DNA from: Aeromonas piscicola | GTDB lineage: Bacteria > Pseudomonadota > Gammaproteobacteria > Enterobacterales > Aeromonadaceae | DNA length: 64,000 nt | Direction of reading: 5' to 3' | Assembly: GCF_000820005.1 (NCBI RefSeq) | Contig: NZ_CDBL01000055.1 | Coordinates: 48,935 to 112,934 of the forward strand | Shown here: positions 9,103 through 18,798 of the stretch, in pieces | Layout: each line of letters opens with the position of its first letter | How positions within the stretch are numbered: the first letter of the stretch is position 1 | Position numbers and translations under genes: made by a program | The notes under the pieces: generated by a model | The model's input: the letters and a program-made list of their open reading frames with translations, nothing else | The model's database searches: none | What the model was told of the DNA's origin: nothing

Positions 9103-10296
9103 ATGATTATCAAACCCAAGGTTCGCGGCTTTATCTGCACCACCACTCACCCGGTTGGCTGTGAGGCCAATGTTCGTCGCCAGATTGCTTACACCCAGGA
9201 GCAGGGCATGATTGCCAATGGCCCCAAGCGGGTGCTGGTGATAGGCGCTTCCACCGGTTATGGTCTGGCTTCCCGGATTGCCACTGCCTTCGGTAGCGGT
9301 GCTGCCACCATAGGCGTCTTCTTCGAAAAAGCCGGTAGCGAAACCAAGACGGCGACTGCGGGCTGGTACAACTCAGCAGCATTCGACAAGGCTGCCAAAG
9401 AGGCGGGTCTGTATGCGAAAAGCGTCAATGGCGATGCCTTCTCCAACGAGTGCCGCGCCAAGGTGATCGAGCTCATCAAGGCCGATCTGGGCCAGATCGA
9501 TCTGGTGGTCTACTCCCTGGCCTCGCCGGTACGCAAGATGCCGGAGACAGGTGAAGTGGTGCGCTCTGCCCTGAAACCGATCGGCGAGACCTACACCACC
9601 ACCGCCATCGATACCAACAAGGATCAGATCATCACCGCCACCGTCGAGCCGGCGAACGAGGAAGAGATCCAGAACACCATCACCGTCATGGGCGGCCAGG
9701 ATTGGGAACTGTGGATGGCTGCCCTGCGCGATGCAGGCGTGCTGGCTGACGGCGCCAAGTCCGTGGCTTACTCCTATATCGGCACCGACCTGACCTGGCC
9801 AATCTACTGGCACGGTACCCTGGGCCGCGCCAAGGAAGATTTGGACCGCGCCGCCACCGCCATTCGTGGCGATCTGGCCGCCAAGGGCGGCACCGCCCAC
9901 GTGGCCGTGCTCAAATCCGTGGTGACCCAGGCCTCTTCTGCCATTCCGGTGATGCCGCTCTACATCTCCATGGCCTTCAAGATCATGAAGGAGAAGGGTA
10001 TTCACGAAGGTTGCATGGAGCAGGTCTATCGCATGATGCGCACCCGCCTCTATGGCGAAGAGCTGGCGCTGGACGAGCAGGCCCGCATCCGCATGGATGA
10101 CTGGGAACTGCGTGAAGACGTGCAGCAGACCTGCCGCGATCTCTGGCCTTCCATCACCACCGAGAACCTCTCCGAGCTTACCGACTACACCGGCTACAAG
10201 CAGGAGTTCCTGCGCCTGTTCGGTTTCGGCCTGGCCGAGGTGGATTACGAGGCGGATGTGAATCCGGACGTGAAATTCGACGTGGTCGAGCTCTGA
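9103..10296 (+). CDS. fabV: Enoyl-[acyl-carrier-protein] reductase FabV (NADH)
   Basis: Last step of fatty-acid elongation: reduces trans-2-enoyl-ACP with NADH. Length of 397 aa is standard for FabV. The N-terminus [20 protein letters not shown] and the nucleotide-binding segment [17 protein letters not shown] (about 46-62) are diagnostic. The FabV active-site pattern Tyr-x8-Lys appears as [10 protein letters not shown]. FabV-type reductases are intrinsically insensitive to triclosan. The gene stands alone and ends in a strong terminator. Confidence 0.97.
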   Translation: MIIKPKVRGFICTTTHPVGCEANVRRQIAYTQEQGMIANGPKRVLVIGASTGYGLASRIATAFGSGAATIGVFFEKAGSETKTATAGWYNSAAFDKAAKEAGLYAKSVNGDAFSNECRAKVIELIKADLGQIDLVVYSLASPVRKMPETGEVVRSALKPIGETYTTTAIDTNKDQIITATVEPANEEEIQNTITVMGGQDWELWMAALRDAGVLADGAKSVAYSYIGTDLTWPIYWHGTLGRAKEDLDRAATAIRGDLAAKGGTAHVAVLKSVVTQASSAIPVMPLYISMAFKIMKEKGIHEGCMEQVYRMMRTRLYGEELALDEQARIRMDDWELREDVQQTCRDLWPSITTENLSELTDYTGYKQEFLRLFGFGLAEVDYEADVNPDVKFDVVEL

Positions 10297-10314
10297 TCCT
10301 GACCCAAGTGCAGA

Positions 10315-10341
10315 CAGGGCCCTGCGGGGCCCTGTTTTTTT
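10315..10341 (+). terminator. Rho-independent terminator of fabV
   Basis: Stem CAGGGCCC / GGGCCCTG followed by seven T residues, 18 bp after the fabV stop. Confidence 0.9.
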
Positions 10342-10345
10342 ATCA

Positions 10346-10374
10346 AAAATTCCGCTAAGTTGCGGAATTTTATT
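10346..10374 (+). terminator. Second hairpin in tandem after fabV
   Basis: AAAATTCCGC and GCGGAATTTT form a perfect 10-bp stem around TAAGTT. It is symmetrical and A/T-flanked on both sides; it may back up the first terminator or lie in the yfcC leader. Confidence 0.6.
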
Positions 10375-10458
10375 ATCAGCGATCACCTTTTTCCCATATC
10401 AAACCCGCTAGTCTTGCGCTGATCGGATCACAGACGGCATTGCCGAGGAACGGAAGCT

Positions 10459-11934
10459 ATGACCACTCCAAACGAGGCGCCCAAGAAGCGCCAACTCCCC
10501 ACAGTCTATACCCTGCTTTTCATCATCATCGCCCTGATGGCGGCCCTCACCTGGGTGCTGCCAGCGGGCAAATACAACTATGTCACCGCCAAGACCCAGC
10601 AGCCGGTTGCGGCGGCGGCCGTGGCCGACTACAGCGGCGACGAGCGATTGCTGCCTGTGCCCGGCAGCTACACCGAGCTGCCCTCCCACCCGCAAGGGGT
10701 GTTCGAGGTGCTCAAGGCCCCCATTCAGGGCTTTCACAAGGCGGCCGACGTGGCGCTGTTCGTGCTCATCATCGGCGGCTTTCTGGCGGTGACCATGCAA
10801 AGCGGGGCGCTTGATGCGGGTGTGGGGGCCATAGTACGCGCCTTCGCCGGGCGCGAGCGGCTGCTGATCCCTGTGCTGATCGCTCTGTTTGCCCTCGGCG
10901 GCTCCACCTTCGGCATGGCGGAGGAGACGGTGGCCTTCTGGGCGCTGATCGTGCCCGTCATGATGGCGGCAGGCTTCGATCGCATGGTGGCGGCGGGGAT
11001 CATCCTGCTTGGCTCCGGCGTCGGTGTGCTCGCCTCCACCGTCAACCCCTTTGCCACTGGCATCGCCTCCGGTTTTGCCGGCATTCCCATCGGTGAGGGG
11101 ATTGGCCTGCGGGTCATCCAGTGGCTGTTGCTGGTGATCTTCGCCTCCTGGTTCGTGATGCGTTATGCCAAGCAGGTACAGCAGGACAAATCCCGCTCCG
11201 TGCTGGCGGACATCGCCTATGACGACGAATTCTCCCAGATGAAGCGCAGCGACTCGGCCTTCACCGGCAAGCAGAAGCTCACCATGCTGGTGTTTTTCGG
11301 CACCTTCCTGCTGATGATCTACGCAGTGGTGCCCTGGTCTGATCTGGGCATCGATCTGCTGCCCACCTTTGGCTGGTGGTTTGACGAGCTCTCCACCCTC
11401 TTCTTCAGCGCCTCCATTCTGATTGCGCTGATTAACCGGATGCCGGAGTCCAATTATGTGGCGACCTTCCTTAACGGGGCCCGGGATCTGATCGGCGTGG
11501 CGCTGGTGGTGGCGGTGGCGCGCGGCATCTATGTGGTGATGGAGCAGGGCGTTATCATCGACACCATTTTGCACTGGGCCGAGGGGCTGGTGACCGGCCT
11601 CTCCTCGTCGGTCTTCATCCTGATGGCCTATCTGGTGCACATCATTCTTAGCTTTTTTATTCCCTCAACCTCGGGGCTGGCGACCGTCTCCATGCCGCTG
11701 ATGGGGCCGCTGGCGGATTTCTCCGGCATCTCCCGGGATCTGGTGATCACCGCCTATCAATCCGCCTCCGGCTGGATCAACCTGTTCGCCCCCACCGCCG
11801 CCCATCTGGTGGCCGGGCTGGCGCTCGCCAAAATCCCCTACGATCGCTTCGTGCGCTGGGTGCTGCCCTTCATCGTCGGGGTGGCCCTCATCACCATGGC
11901 TGTGCTGGTGGCTGGCACTTTGCTGCACGGCTGA
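10459..11934 (+). CDS. yfcC: YfcC-family carrier (C4-dicarboxylate/ArcD-like)
   Basis: 491-aa inner-membrane protein with about 12 hydrophobic helices, of the anaerobic C4-dicarboxylate/basic amino-acid carrier family that includes E. coli YfcC. Recognisable segments are the N-terminal PTVYTLLFIIIALMAALTWV followed by LPAGKY, then GGSTFGMAEETVAFW and STVNPFATGIASGFAG, which form the conserved core. Substrate is unproven; relatives exchange arginine/ornithine or carry dicarboxylates. The start ATG at 10459 has GGAAG about 5 nt upstream. It converges on alaA across a bidirectional terminator. Confidence 0.88.
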   Translation: MTTPNEAPKKRQLPTVYTLLFIIIALMAALTWVLPAGKYNYVTAKTQQPVAAAAVADYSGDERLLPVPGSYTELPSHPQGVFEVLKAPIQGFHKAADVALFVLIIGGFLAVTMQSGALDAGVGAIVRAFAGRERLLIPVLIALFALGGSTFGMAEETVAFWALIVPVMMAAGFDRMVAAGIILLGSGVGVLASTVNPFATGIASGFAGIPIGEGIGLRVIQWLLLVIFASWFVMRYAKQVQQDKSRSVLADIAYDDEFSQMKRSDSAFTGKQKLTMLVFFGTFLLMIYAVVPWSDLGIDLLPTFGWWFDELSTLFFSASILIALINRMPESNYVATFLNGARDLIGVALVVAVARGIYVVMEQGVIIDTILHWAEGLVTGLSSSVFILMAYLVHIILSFFIPSTSGLATVSMPLMGPLADFSGISRDLVITAYQSASGWINLFAPTAAHLVAGLALAKIPYDRFVRWVLPFIVGVALITMAVLVAGTLLHG

Positions 11935-11960
11935 TGATTCAGCTGCAAACGACAGATAGC

Positions 11961-11986
11961 AAAAAGGCTCCCGAGGGAGCCTTTTT
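11961..11986. terminator. Bidirectional terminator between yfcC and alaA
   Basis: AAAAAGGCTCC / GGAGCCTTTTT stem-loop with A and T tracts on the two sides, serving both convergent genes. Confidence 0.9.
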
Positions 11987-11998
11987 CATGAGCCGTGC

Positions 11999-13213
11999 TT
12001 ACTGCTTGTAGCCCTTGAGGAAGCGGGCGAGACGGCCTATGGCCTCTTCCAGCTCCTCTTCACGGGGCAGGAACACCAGCCGGAAGTGATCCGGCGCCGG
12101 CCAGTTGAAGCCTGTGCCCTGCACCAGCAGCAGTTTCTCTTGCTGCAACAGGTCGAACACCATCTTCTGGTCGTCGCGAATGTCGTACACCTTGGGATCC
12201 AGGCGCGGGAACATGTAGAGCGCCCCCTTGGGCTTGACACAGGAAACGCCGGGGATCTCGTTCAAGAGCTCCCACGCCTTGTCCCGCTGCTTGCGCAGGC
12301 GGCCGCCCGGCAGGATCAGCTCGTTGATGCTCTGGTAGCCGCCGAGCGCGGTCTGGATGGCGTGCTGCATCGGCACGTTGGCACACAGTCGCATGGAGGC
12401 CAGCATCTCCAGCCCCTCGATATACCCCTTGGCGCGCCCCTTGGGCCCGGTAATGACCATCCAGCCCTGGCGGAAACCACAGGCACGATAGGCCTTGGAG
12501 AGGCCGTTGAAGGTCACCACCATCACATCGTCGCACAGGGTGCAGACGCTGGTGTGGGAGATGTCGTCGTAGAGGATCTTGTCGTAGATCTCGTCGGCGA
12601 AGATGATGAGGTTGTGCTGGCGGGCTATCTCGATCACCTCCAGCAGGAACTCGCTGCCGTAGACGGCGCCGGTCGGGTTGTTGGGGTTGATCAGCACCAG
12701 GCCGCGGGTGCGCGGTGTGATGCGGGCGCGGATGTCGTCCAGATCCGGATACCAGTCGGCCCCTTCGTCGCAGCGGTAGTGCACCGCATGGCCACCGGAG
12801 AGGGTGACGGCGGCGGTCCAGAGCGGATAGTCGGGGGAGGGCACCAGCATCTCGTCGCCGTTGTTGAGCAGCGCCTGCATGGCCATCACGATCAGTTCGC
12901 TGGCGCCATTGCCGATGTAGATGTCATCGATATCGACCTTGCGCATCCCTTTTTGCTGGTAGTACTGCATCACTGCCTTGCGGGCCGAGAAGAGCCCCTT
13001 GGAGTCGCAGTAGCCCTGGCTCAGCGGCATGTTGAGGATCACATCCTTGATGATCTCTTCCGGCGCATCGAAACCGAACGGGGCCGGGTTGCCGATATTG
13101 AGCTTGATGATGCGGTGGCCTTCGTCTTCGAGACGGCGAGCCTCTTTATGCACCGGGCCGCGAATGTCATAGCAGACATCGTCGAGCTTGTGCGACTTGT
13201 CGATAGTGAACAT
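11999..13213 (-). CDS. alaA: Glutamate-pyruvate aminotransferase AlaA
   Basis: PLP-dependent class I/II aminotransferase that makes alanine from pyruvate and glutamate. 404 aa, near-identical in layout to E. coli AlaA (YfbQ). Substrate-side segment KLNIGNPAPFGFDAP near the N-terminus, the NPNNPTG motif near 180, and the PLP lysine in FNGLSKAYRACGF (about 240) are all present. The start ATG at 13213 has an AAGGAAG site about 11 nt upstream. It is transcribed away from the small DUF1653 gene, and a perfect palindrome lies in the shared upstream region. Confidence 0.95.
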   Translation of the reverse strand: MFTIDKSHKLDDVCYDIRGPVHKEARRLEDEGHRIIKLNIGNPAPFGFDAPEEIIKDVILNMPLSQGYCDSKGLFSARKAVMQYYQQKGMRKVDIDDIYIGNGASELIVMAMQALLNNGDEMLVPSPDYPLWTAAVTLSGGHAVHYRCDEGADWYPDLDDIRARITPRTRGLVLINPNNPTGAVYGSEFLLEVIEIARQHNLIIFADEIYDKILYDDISHTSVCTLCDDVMVVTFNGLSKAYRACGFRQGWMVITGPKGRAKGYIEGLEMLASMRLCANVPMQHAIQTALGGYQSINELILPGGRLRKQRDKAWELLNEIPGVSCVKPKGALYMFPRLDPKVYDIRDDQKMVFDLLQQEKLLLVQGTGFNWPAPDHFRLVFLPREEELEEAIGRLARFLKGYKQ

Positions 13214-13574
13214 GGTGAGTGTGCTTCCTTCCCCGTGGGGACGCGTTGGCGAAAAAGGCGATTTTTAGTATCAAATTTCTTTTCCCCTATTCTTCACAGA
13301 ATTGAATGCTAGAACAATCTTCTTTTTAGTAGAATTCCCTGATTTTTAGCCCTAAAACAGGGTTGCTGAAACGTTAAATTCAGCATGATCGTTTGTGTGA
13401 ACCGAGGTTCACTAGTGAAAGATGAGGGGCTGATTAACAAAGCTACCCGACTGTGTTGAAATATTCGCATCCAATGGCACGATTGGCTTGCGTAAAAAAT
13501 CGTGGCCTGTCCCCCTCGTCGGGCTTTGGCACGTCGTCGCTTTGCCCATTTTTGTCATCTGTTGAGGTATCTCC
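13214..13574. other. Divergent intergenic region alaA / DUF1653
   Basis: 361 bp, AT-rich, with promoters for both genes expected. The only clear structure is the palindrome at 13397-13412. The plus-strand ribosome-binding site of the DUF1653 gene (GAGG) is near 13564. Confidence 0.6.
13397..13412. promoter_or_regulatory. Perfect operator-like palindrome
   Basis: GTGAACCGAGGTTCAC is a perfect inverted repeat with 7-bp arms and a 2-bp centre. The spacing is typical of a dimeric repressor site. It lies about 185 bp upstream of alaA and about 165 bp upstream of the DUF1653 gene. Which regulator binds is unknown. Confidence 0.5.
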
Positions 13575-13787
13575 ATGCACGCACCCGCGCCAGGCCGTTA
13601 TCGTCACTTCAAGGGAGGCTATTATCAGGTGCTCACCCTGGCCCTGCACACCGAAACCCAGGAGCAGCTGGTGATCTATCAATCCGAGCAGGATGGTCAG
13701 GTCTATGCCCGTCCCGTCGCTATGTTCATGGAGTGGATTGAGTATCAGGGGCAGTTGGTGAGCCGCTTCACCCCGACTGCGGGCTGA
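13575..13787 (+). CDS. DUF1653 small protein
   Basis: 70-aa single-domain protein of the DUF1653 family, recognisable by the start PGRYRHFKGGYYQVL and the ending (PVAMFMEWIEYQG). The family is widespread, and its fold resembles small beta-barrel SH3-like proteins. Biochemical role is not established. It ends just before a bidirectional terminator shared with grxA. Confidence 0.85.
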   Translation: MHAPAPGRYRHFKGGYYQVLTLALHTETQEQLVIYQSEQDGQVYARPVAMFMEWIEYQGQLVSRFTPTAG

Positions 13788-13804
13788 GCGGCGGTTTGCA
13801 TCAT

Positions 13805-13834
13805 AAAAAAAGGCGCCATCGGGCGCCTTTTTTT
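13805..13834. terminator. Bidirectional terminator DUF1653 / grxA
   Basis: AGGCGCC / GGCGCCT stem flanked by A7 and T7 tracts. Confidence 0.92.
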
Positions 13835-13846
13835 ATGCGGGAGAGC

Positions 13847-14110
13847 TTACTGGTAGAGACCCAGGTTCTCTTTGGCATAGGCTTCGAAATCGGTGCAGCC
13901 ACCAATGTGCTGCTCGTCCAGGAAGATTTGCGGCACTGTATTGACCGGCTTGCCGGCGCTCTTGGCCAGATCTTCCTTGGTGATGCCTTCGGCGTGGATG
14001 TCCACGTAGCGGAATTTGAAATCGTCACGCTGTTCAACCAGCTGCTCGGCGATCTGCTTGGCACGGACACAATAGGGGCAACCGGGACGACCAAAAATCA
14101 CTGCAAACAT
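13847..14110 (-). CDS. grxA: Glutaredoxin 1
   Basis: 87-aa cytoplasmic thiol-disulfide oxidoreductase that uses glutathione to reduce ribonucleotide reductase and other proteins. Active site CPYC at residues 11-14, cis-Pro loop NTVPQIF, and GG-C motif HIGGCTDF. The ATG at 14110 is chosen because GGAG lies 7 nt upstream and the protein then begins MFAVIFGRPGCPYC, as in GrxA; a longer frame upstream adds non-conserved residues. Confidence 0.96.
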   Translation of the reverse strand: MFAVIFGRPGCPYCVRAKQIAEQLVEQRDDFKFRYVDIHAEGITKEDLAKSAGKPVNTVPQIFLDEQHIGGCTDFEAYAKENLGLYQ

Positions 14111-14287
14111 GTTCTCTCTCCGTTGATATGAAGCAGGGCACAGCATAGCCCCGCCTCGTGGCTAGTCAAAGTGGAAATTGTCGATACGGCCGTTCGCCAT
14201 ATCCGATGGGCCGATGCATGGCCGCTCGGTGAGCGCAGTGGCCGTGGCTGAGACAGGCATCCGTCATCGATCCGCTGAGTCGACTCA

Positions 14288-15721
14288 TTACTGGTCGGCA
14301 ATCTGGATCGGCTGTTGCTGATAGATGCTCTCCAGCACGCCCTTTTCGAACACTGTCCAGGGCCAGACGGCCTTGCTGGCACGGTAGCGCTCGTGGGTGG
14401 CGGGATCCTGCGACAGACCGCGCTGGAACATCACGAAAGCCTTGCGCTGGCCCCCGGCGGTATCGATGAAGCCGGCCAGGTTGGAGGTGCCGGTGATGGT
14501 GCCTGTCTTGGCATGCACCTTGTTTTTCATCATGGGAGCGGTGACACTGCGTCGCCACGCCAGGGTGCCATCCACCTGGGAGCTCGGCAGCAGCTTGATC
14601 AGGCCAAGCTCGGCATCATTTTTCTGGATAAAGTTCAGCACCGACAGCATCTGACGGGCGCTGATGAGATTGTGAGCAGAGAGGCCGGAGCCGTCGGCCA
14701 GGGTGGCGTTGCCAAGGTCTATGCCATTCTTGGTCAGGATGGCGCGCACCGCCATGGTGCCGCTGCGATAGCTGCCCGGCTTGTTGTAGTAATGGCGACC
14801 CACGGTTTTGAGGAAGGTATCGGCGTAGAGGTTGTCGGATTTTTTGAGCATCTTGGAGAGCATGATGGGCAATGAGACCGAATAGTGGGTGCCCAGGGTC
14901 TCGGCCCCTTCCGGTGCCTTGTGGGTTACCCGCAGCAGCCCCTCATGCTTGATGCCGGCTCTGTCCATGGCCCAGCGAATGTTGTCCCAGCCCCAGGCTT
15001 CCACGTCGTGAATGGCAAAACGCAGACCCTGCGGCTCCTTGTTCGGGGTGATGCAGCCCTTGAGCTCGTAGAAGTTGCCCTTGGCCATGTCCACTTCCAG
15101 GGCGCAGAACTGGCGCGCCATGTCGCCATAGCTCATCACTTCCACGTTGTCGGCGCCTATGCCGATGGGCACGCCGGTAGCTACGTTGCCGGTGGCGGGT
15201 TTGCCAATCTGGGTGGCGGTGATGGTGCCGTAGGCGCAGTTTTTGTCGATGATGACAGACGAGACCGGGGCGGCGAAGCAGAGGGTCTGATCCCCCCATG
15301 ACCAGCCGTTGCCGCGTTCATAGCCGTTGTAGGCGCCGGTATTGACGTAGACATTGCCCTGGATGCGGTTGACCCCGAGCTGCTTGAACAGGGCCAGCAG
15401 ATCCATCCGTGACAGGGTGGGATCGCCAACAAAGTTGATCCAGATGTCGCCCTTGATGGCGTCACCCTGTCTGGCGCCCGGCTGGGCTTGGATGTCGGTG
15501 GCAAAGCGGAAGTCGGCGCCGAGCTCGAGGCGAGCGGCCAGGGCAGTCAGCACCTTCATGGTGGAGGCGGGCGCTATCATGTCATCGGCGTGGCGGGCGA
15601 ATTCCACCCCGCCATTGCCCTGCACTATGATGGCGTACTGGCCCCCCTTGGGTGGGGTCAGCGGGGCGGCCTGAGCCACCATGGAAAACAGAGCACAAAA
15701 ACCAATCAACAGCCGCTGCAT
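14288..15721 (-). CDS. dacB: D-alanyl-D-alanine carboxypeptidase/endopeptidase (PBP4)
   Basis: Periplasmic class C penicillin-binding protein that trims pentapeptides and cleaves peptidoglycan cross-links. 477 aa from the ATG at 15721, which has GAGGA upstream. A signal peptide ends near VAQA-AP (about 18). Active-site motifs are in order: SxxK in PASTMK (Ser53), SxN in KKSDNLYAD, and KTG in HAKTGTITG. Upstream lies the duplicated radD 3' end, so its promoter is inside or next to those repeats. Confidence 0.95.
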   Translation of the reverse strand: MQRLLIGFCALFSMVAQAAPLTPPKGGQYAIIVQGNGGVEFARHADDMIAPASTMKVLTALAARLELGADFRFATDIQAQPGARQGDAIKGDIWINFVGDPTLSRMDLLALFKQLGVNRIQGNVYVNTGAYNGYERGNGWSWGDQTLCFAAPVSSVIIDKNCAYGTITATQIGKPATGNVATGVPIGIGADNVEVMSYGDMARQFCALEVDMAKGNFYELKGCITPNKEPQGLRFAIHDVEAWGWDNIRWAMDRAGIKHEGLLRVTHKAPEGAETLGTHYSVSLPIMLSKMLKKSDNLYADTFLKTVGRHYYNKPGSYRSGTMAVRAILTKNGIDLGNATLADGSGLSAHNLISARQMLSVLNFIQKNDAELGLIKLLPSSQVDGTLAWRRSVTAPMMKNKVHAKTGTITGTSNLAGFIDTAGGQRKAFVMFQRGLSQDPATHERYRASKAVWPWTVFEKGVLESIYQQQPIQIADQ

Positions 15722-15781
15722 AACATCCTCTAACGTGACGAAGGGCCCGGCAGTGGTGCCGGCCCTGATAACCAACCATTC

Positions 15782-15945
15782 TCTCTTTCACCTGCCGACC
15801 GCAGTGCCTGCCTCTAGCCAGAGGCGTTGGCGGTACGATACCGGCCGACATGATCCAATCTGTTCTCTTTCACCAGCCGGCTGCAGGGCCTGCCTCTAGC
15901 CAGAGGCGTTGGCGGTGCGATACCGGCCGACATAATCAAAAATTT
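15782..15945 (-). repeat. Two 82-bp direct repeats duplicating the radD 3' end
   Basis: Unit A (15782-15863) and unit B (15864-15945) match at about 72 of 82 positions by eye. Unit B contains the last codons and stop of radD. Unit A re-encodes them outside the gene: read leftward, radD ends [18 protein letters not shown] and unit A reads [18 protein letters not shown] then stop. The first bases of the pattern (TCTCTTTCACC on the plus strand) recur at 15782, 15864 and 15946, exactly 82 bp apart. Confidence 0.9.
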
Positions 15946-17656
15946 TCTCTTTCACCTGCCAGAAGCGACCCGACTTGCGGGCGATGACAAAATCCGGGTG
16001 ACGAAACTGGCTTGATACGGCCAGCACGCTCGCCAGAGTGGCGAATTCGGGCTCCAGGCCCGGGGCGGGCCAATGATGACGCACAAAGACCTGTTGAAAC
16101 AAGCGCCTTGCACCCGGGGAGTGAAAGCCGAAGTACTCCATCAGGGTGAGTCCGTCCTCGTCGTGGTAGGTCACTTCCAGCCGCTCCCCCTGTTTGCCGC
16201 GTCCTGCGGTGAGGGTCAGCCCCGCGCAGCGAATGACCATGCAATCCTTGAGATTGAGCGCCTCCTTGAGCTTGTCGTCCGGATCCACCAGCAACTGATC
16301 GCAGCTCTGGCAGCGGCGGGCGGCGATGTCGTTTTCGGCGCCGCAGGCGGGGCAAATTTTTGACCGAAAGCGATAGTCGCACTCCTCGCGGTGGCCCTCG
16401 TCATCCTCAAACAAGCCCTGACAGCGGCGGCCGTAGTGCTCGATCACCTTGCCATCCTCGTTGGTCTTGCCCCAGAAGGTGTTGGCAAAGCCGCAGGCGG
16501 GGCAGGGCACCTGCACCGGCTCGGTGCCGGCGTGAGGCCTGGGTTCCCCCACCTCTGGGGCAAACAGATTGAAGTTGTTGCCCGCATAGTCGAGCACCAG
16601 ACAATCGGTCTTGCCCGGCGAGAGACGCAGGCCGCGGCCGACAATCTGCTGATAGAGCGACACCGACTCGGTGGGGCGCAGCATCACGATAAGATCGACG
16701 TGGGGGGCATCGAAGCCGGTGGTGAGCACGGCCACGTTGACCAGAAACTTGAGCTCTCGTGCCTTGAAGGCATGGATGAGGGCGTCGCGCTCCGGGCCGG
16801 GCGTCTCGCCGGTGATCAGGGCTGCTTTCTCTCCTTTGGCGCCGAGCAGACCGTGGATCTCGTGGGCATGCTCGACGGTGGCGGCGAAGATCATCACTCC
16901 CTGCCGATCGGCGGCATACTCCAGTACCTGGCTCAGGATATGGGGGGTGACCCGCTGCTGGCGTTTGAGCTCGCCGTTGAGATCCGCCTCGCTGAACAGG
17001 CCGTTCTCCCGCGCCACCAGCTTGCTGAAGTCGTAGTGGACTATGGGGGCATCCACCATGCGCGGCGGCGTCAGGTAGCCGTTTTTGACCATGAAACGCA
17101 GGGGCAGTTCGAACACGCAGTCGCCAAACAGCCGCTCGCCGTGGCTCTTCACCATGCCGTGGTAGTGGCGCCGGTAGATCCAGCCCAGACCCAACCGATA
17201 CGGCGTGGCGGTGAGGCCTAGGATCTTGAGGGCCGGATTGGTGGCTTTGAGATGGTCGATCACCTGATGGTACTGGCTGTCGTCATCAAGTGAGACCCGG
17301 TGGCACTCGTCTATGATGAGCAGCGAGAAGGCGCCATCGAAGGCCTCCAGATTGCGGGCTACCGACTGCACCGAGCCGAACACCACTTGGGCATTGGCCT
17401 CCTTGCGGGCAAGGCCGGCGGCGAAGATGTCCGCCTTGAGATCCCAGGCCTCGTACTTGGCGTGGTTCTGCTCCACCAGCTCCTTGACGTGAGCCAGCAC
17501 CAGCACGCGGCCACGGGCCTTGCGGGCCAGCTCGGCGATCACCAGGCTCTTGCCGGCGCCGGTGGGCAGCACCACCACGGCGGGATCCGGGTGCTGGCGA
17601 AAGTGGCTGATCACGGCATTGACGGCATCGGTTTGATAGGGTCTGAGAACGAACAT
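15896..17656 (-). CDS. radD: DNA repair ATPase/helicase RadD
   Basis: Superfamily 2 DEAD/DEAH-box ATPase, 586 aa, the same length as E. coli RadD (YejH). It acts in double-strand break and crosslink repair with RecA/SSB. Walker A PTGAGKS (about 31-37), DECH box in IIDECHR, motif [12 protein letters not shown], and helicase C-domain IVGRGLRL are present. The C-terminal third has RadD zinc-type cysteine pairs ([26 protein letters not shown]). The last 20 codons are duplicated in tandem just downstream. Confidence 0.95.
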   Translation of the reverse strand: MFVLRPYQTDAVNAVISHFRQHPDPAVVVLPTGAGKSLVIAELARKARGRVLVLAHVKELVEQNHAKYEAWDLKADIFAAGLARKEANAQVVFGSVQSVARNLEAFDGAFSLLIIDECHRVSLDDDSQYHQVIDHLKATNPALKILGLTATPYRLGLGWIYRRHYHGMVKSHGERLFGDCVFELPLRFMVKNGYLTPPRMVDAPIVHYDFSKLVARENGLFSEADLNGELKRQQRVTPHILSQVLEYAADRQGVMIFAATVEHAHEIHGLLGAKGEKAALITGETPGPERDALIHAFKARELKFLVNVAVLTTGFDAPHVDLIVMLRPTESVSLYQQIVGRGLRLSPGKTDCLVLDYAGNNFNLFAPEVGEPRPHAGTEPVQVPCPACGFANTFWGKTNEDGKVIEHYGRRCQGLFEDDEGHREECDYRFRSKICPACGAENDIAARRCQSCDQLLVDPDDKLKEALNLKDCMVIRCAGLTLTAGRGKQGERLEVTYHDEDGLTLMEYFGFHSPGARRLFQQVFVRHHWPAPGLEPEFATLASVLAVSSQFRHPDFVIARKSGRFWQVKEKIFDYVGRYRTANASG

Positions 17657-17713
17657 GGGGAACGGCTGTGGTGCAGGATGGCGCCATTATAGGGATCTTG
17701 CTGCCACAAAAAC

Positions 17714-17740
17714 AGCGGGCCGGCATGATGCCGGCCCGCT
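17714..17740 (-). terminator. Terminator after the yiaV-like gene
   Basis: Near-perfect palindrome AGCGGGCCGGCAT/ATGCCGGCCCGCT; on the minus strand it is followed by GTTTTTG. Confidence 0.8.
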
Positions 17741-17757
17741 GGGGGGTGAGGTGCTGA

Positions 17758-18795
17758 TTAATGGAACGGGAAGATGTAGTTCATCCAGCTTGCCATGCGC
17801 AGCAGTATTTTCCGCATCACGGAGACATGGTGGAAGTAGTGGGTATAGACAGCGGCCTGCCCGCTGGAGCCGGCAATCACCTGATACTTGGCCCACTCGG
17901 GATCCGTGATGGAGATGACCACCGGCAGACGACCCGGACGCACCGCGGTCGTCTGATCCAGCAGTCCCAGGTTGGCCTGCACGTTACCGGCGGCAATGGC
18001 CGGAACAACAGCAGTCACCTTGCCCTTGAAGATCTTGCCGGGCACGCCATCGATCACCACTTCGGCCTCGTCGCCCACCGCCAGACGCTGCATGCTGTTC
18101 TGCCAGAACCAGCCGACGTAGGCTGTGTCATCCTTGTGGATGAAGGTCATCACCGGACGGTACATGTAGGGGGTGGCGATCATGCCGGGGCGCAGGGCGA
18201 GCTGCACCACATGACCATCACTCGGGGCATAGACCACGGTTTGGGACTGCTGATACTTGGCTTCCAGCAACTGGGCTTGCAGATCGTTCAGGGTGGCTTT
18301 CTGCTGGTCAATCTGTGCCACGATGTCGTCCACGTTGGCCTGGGTCACATCGAGGTCGCGCTGCTTGCCCACGCCGCGGCGCATCAGGTCGCTGGCGCGA
18401 TCCCGATCCAGCCTGGCGGAGCGCAGTCGCGCGTCGATGGATTTGAGGTGCTCGCGGTTGGATTCGACCCGTGCGGTGAGGCTCTCCACTTTCAGGCGGA
18501 ACGGCTCGTCATCGATGCGAAACAGCACATCCCCTTTTTTCACCGGCTGGTTGGCCTGCACCGGGACGTCAACGACCCGGCCCTTGACCAGTGGCACTAT
18601 GGGGGTGGAGATGTAGTAGTTGCGCGCCATCTCGGAGTAGGGGTGGTTGTAGTTCATCAATATGATCAGGGTGCCTATGATGAGCACCCCGCCCAGCGCT
18701 GCCGTGGGCACTGTCCATTTGTTGAGTGGAATGCGGAAAATCTTGAACACGGCCACGCACAGTGCCGTGTAGGTCAGGATCAGTAGCAGGTCCAT
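17758..18795 (-). CDS. yiaV: HlyD-family membrane-fusion protein (YiaV-like)
   Basis: 345-aa periplasmic adaptor/membrane-fusion subunit. Two N-terminal hydrophobic helices (about 3-20 and 30-50) are followed by a biotinyl-lipoyl-like half (VVDVPVQANQPVKKGDVLF), a coiled-coil hairpin (about 100-190) and a beta-barrel domain. It pairs with the DUF3302 protein upstream (3-bp gap), as in the E. coli yiaW-yiaV pair. No outer membrane or pump gene is adjacent, so the exported substrate is unknown. Confidence 0.85.
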   Translation of the reverse strand: MDLLLILTYTALCVAVFKIFRIPLNKWTVPTAALGGVLIIGTLIILMNYNHPYSEMARNYYISTPIVPLVKGRVVDVPVQANQPVKKGDVLFRIDDEPFRLKVESLTARVESNREHLKSIDARLRSARLDRDRASDLMRRGVGKQRDLDVTQANVDDIVAQIDQQKATLNDLQAQLLEAKYQQSQTVVYAPSDGHVVQLALRPGMIATPYMYRPVMTFIHKDDTAYVGWFWQNSMQRLAVGDEAEVVIDGVPGKIFKGKVTAVVPAIAAGNVQANLGLLDQTTAVRPGRLPVVISITDPEWAKYQVIAGSSGQAAVYTHYFHHVSVMRKILLRMASWMNYIFPFH

Positions 18796-18798
18796 GAG

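Noticed and set aside
8796-9146. Minus-strand 116-codon frame upstream of fabV
   Set aside because: No ribosome-binding site or recognisable motif, and it overlaps the fabV start.
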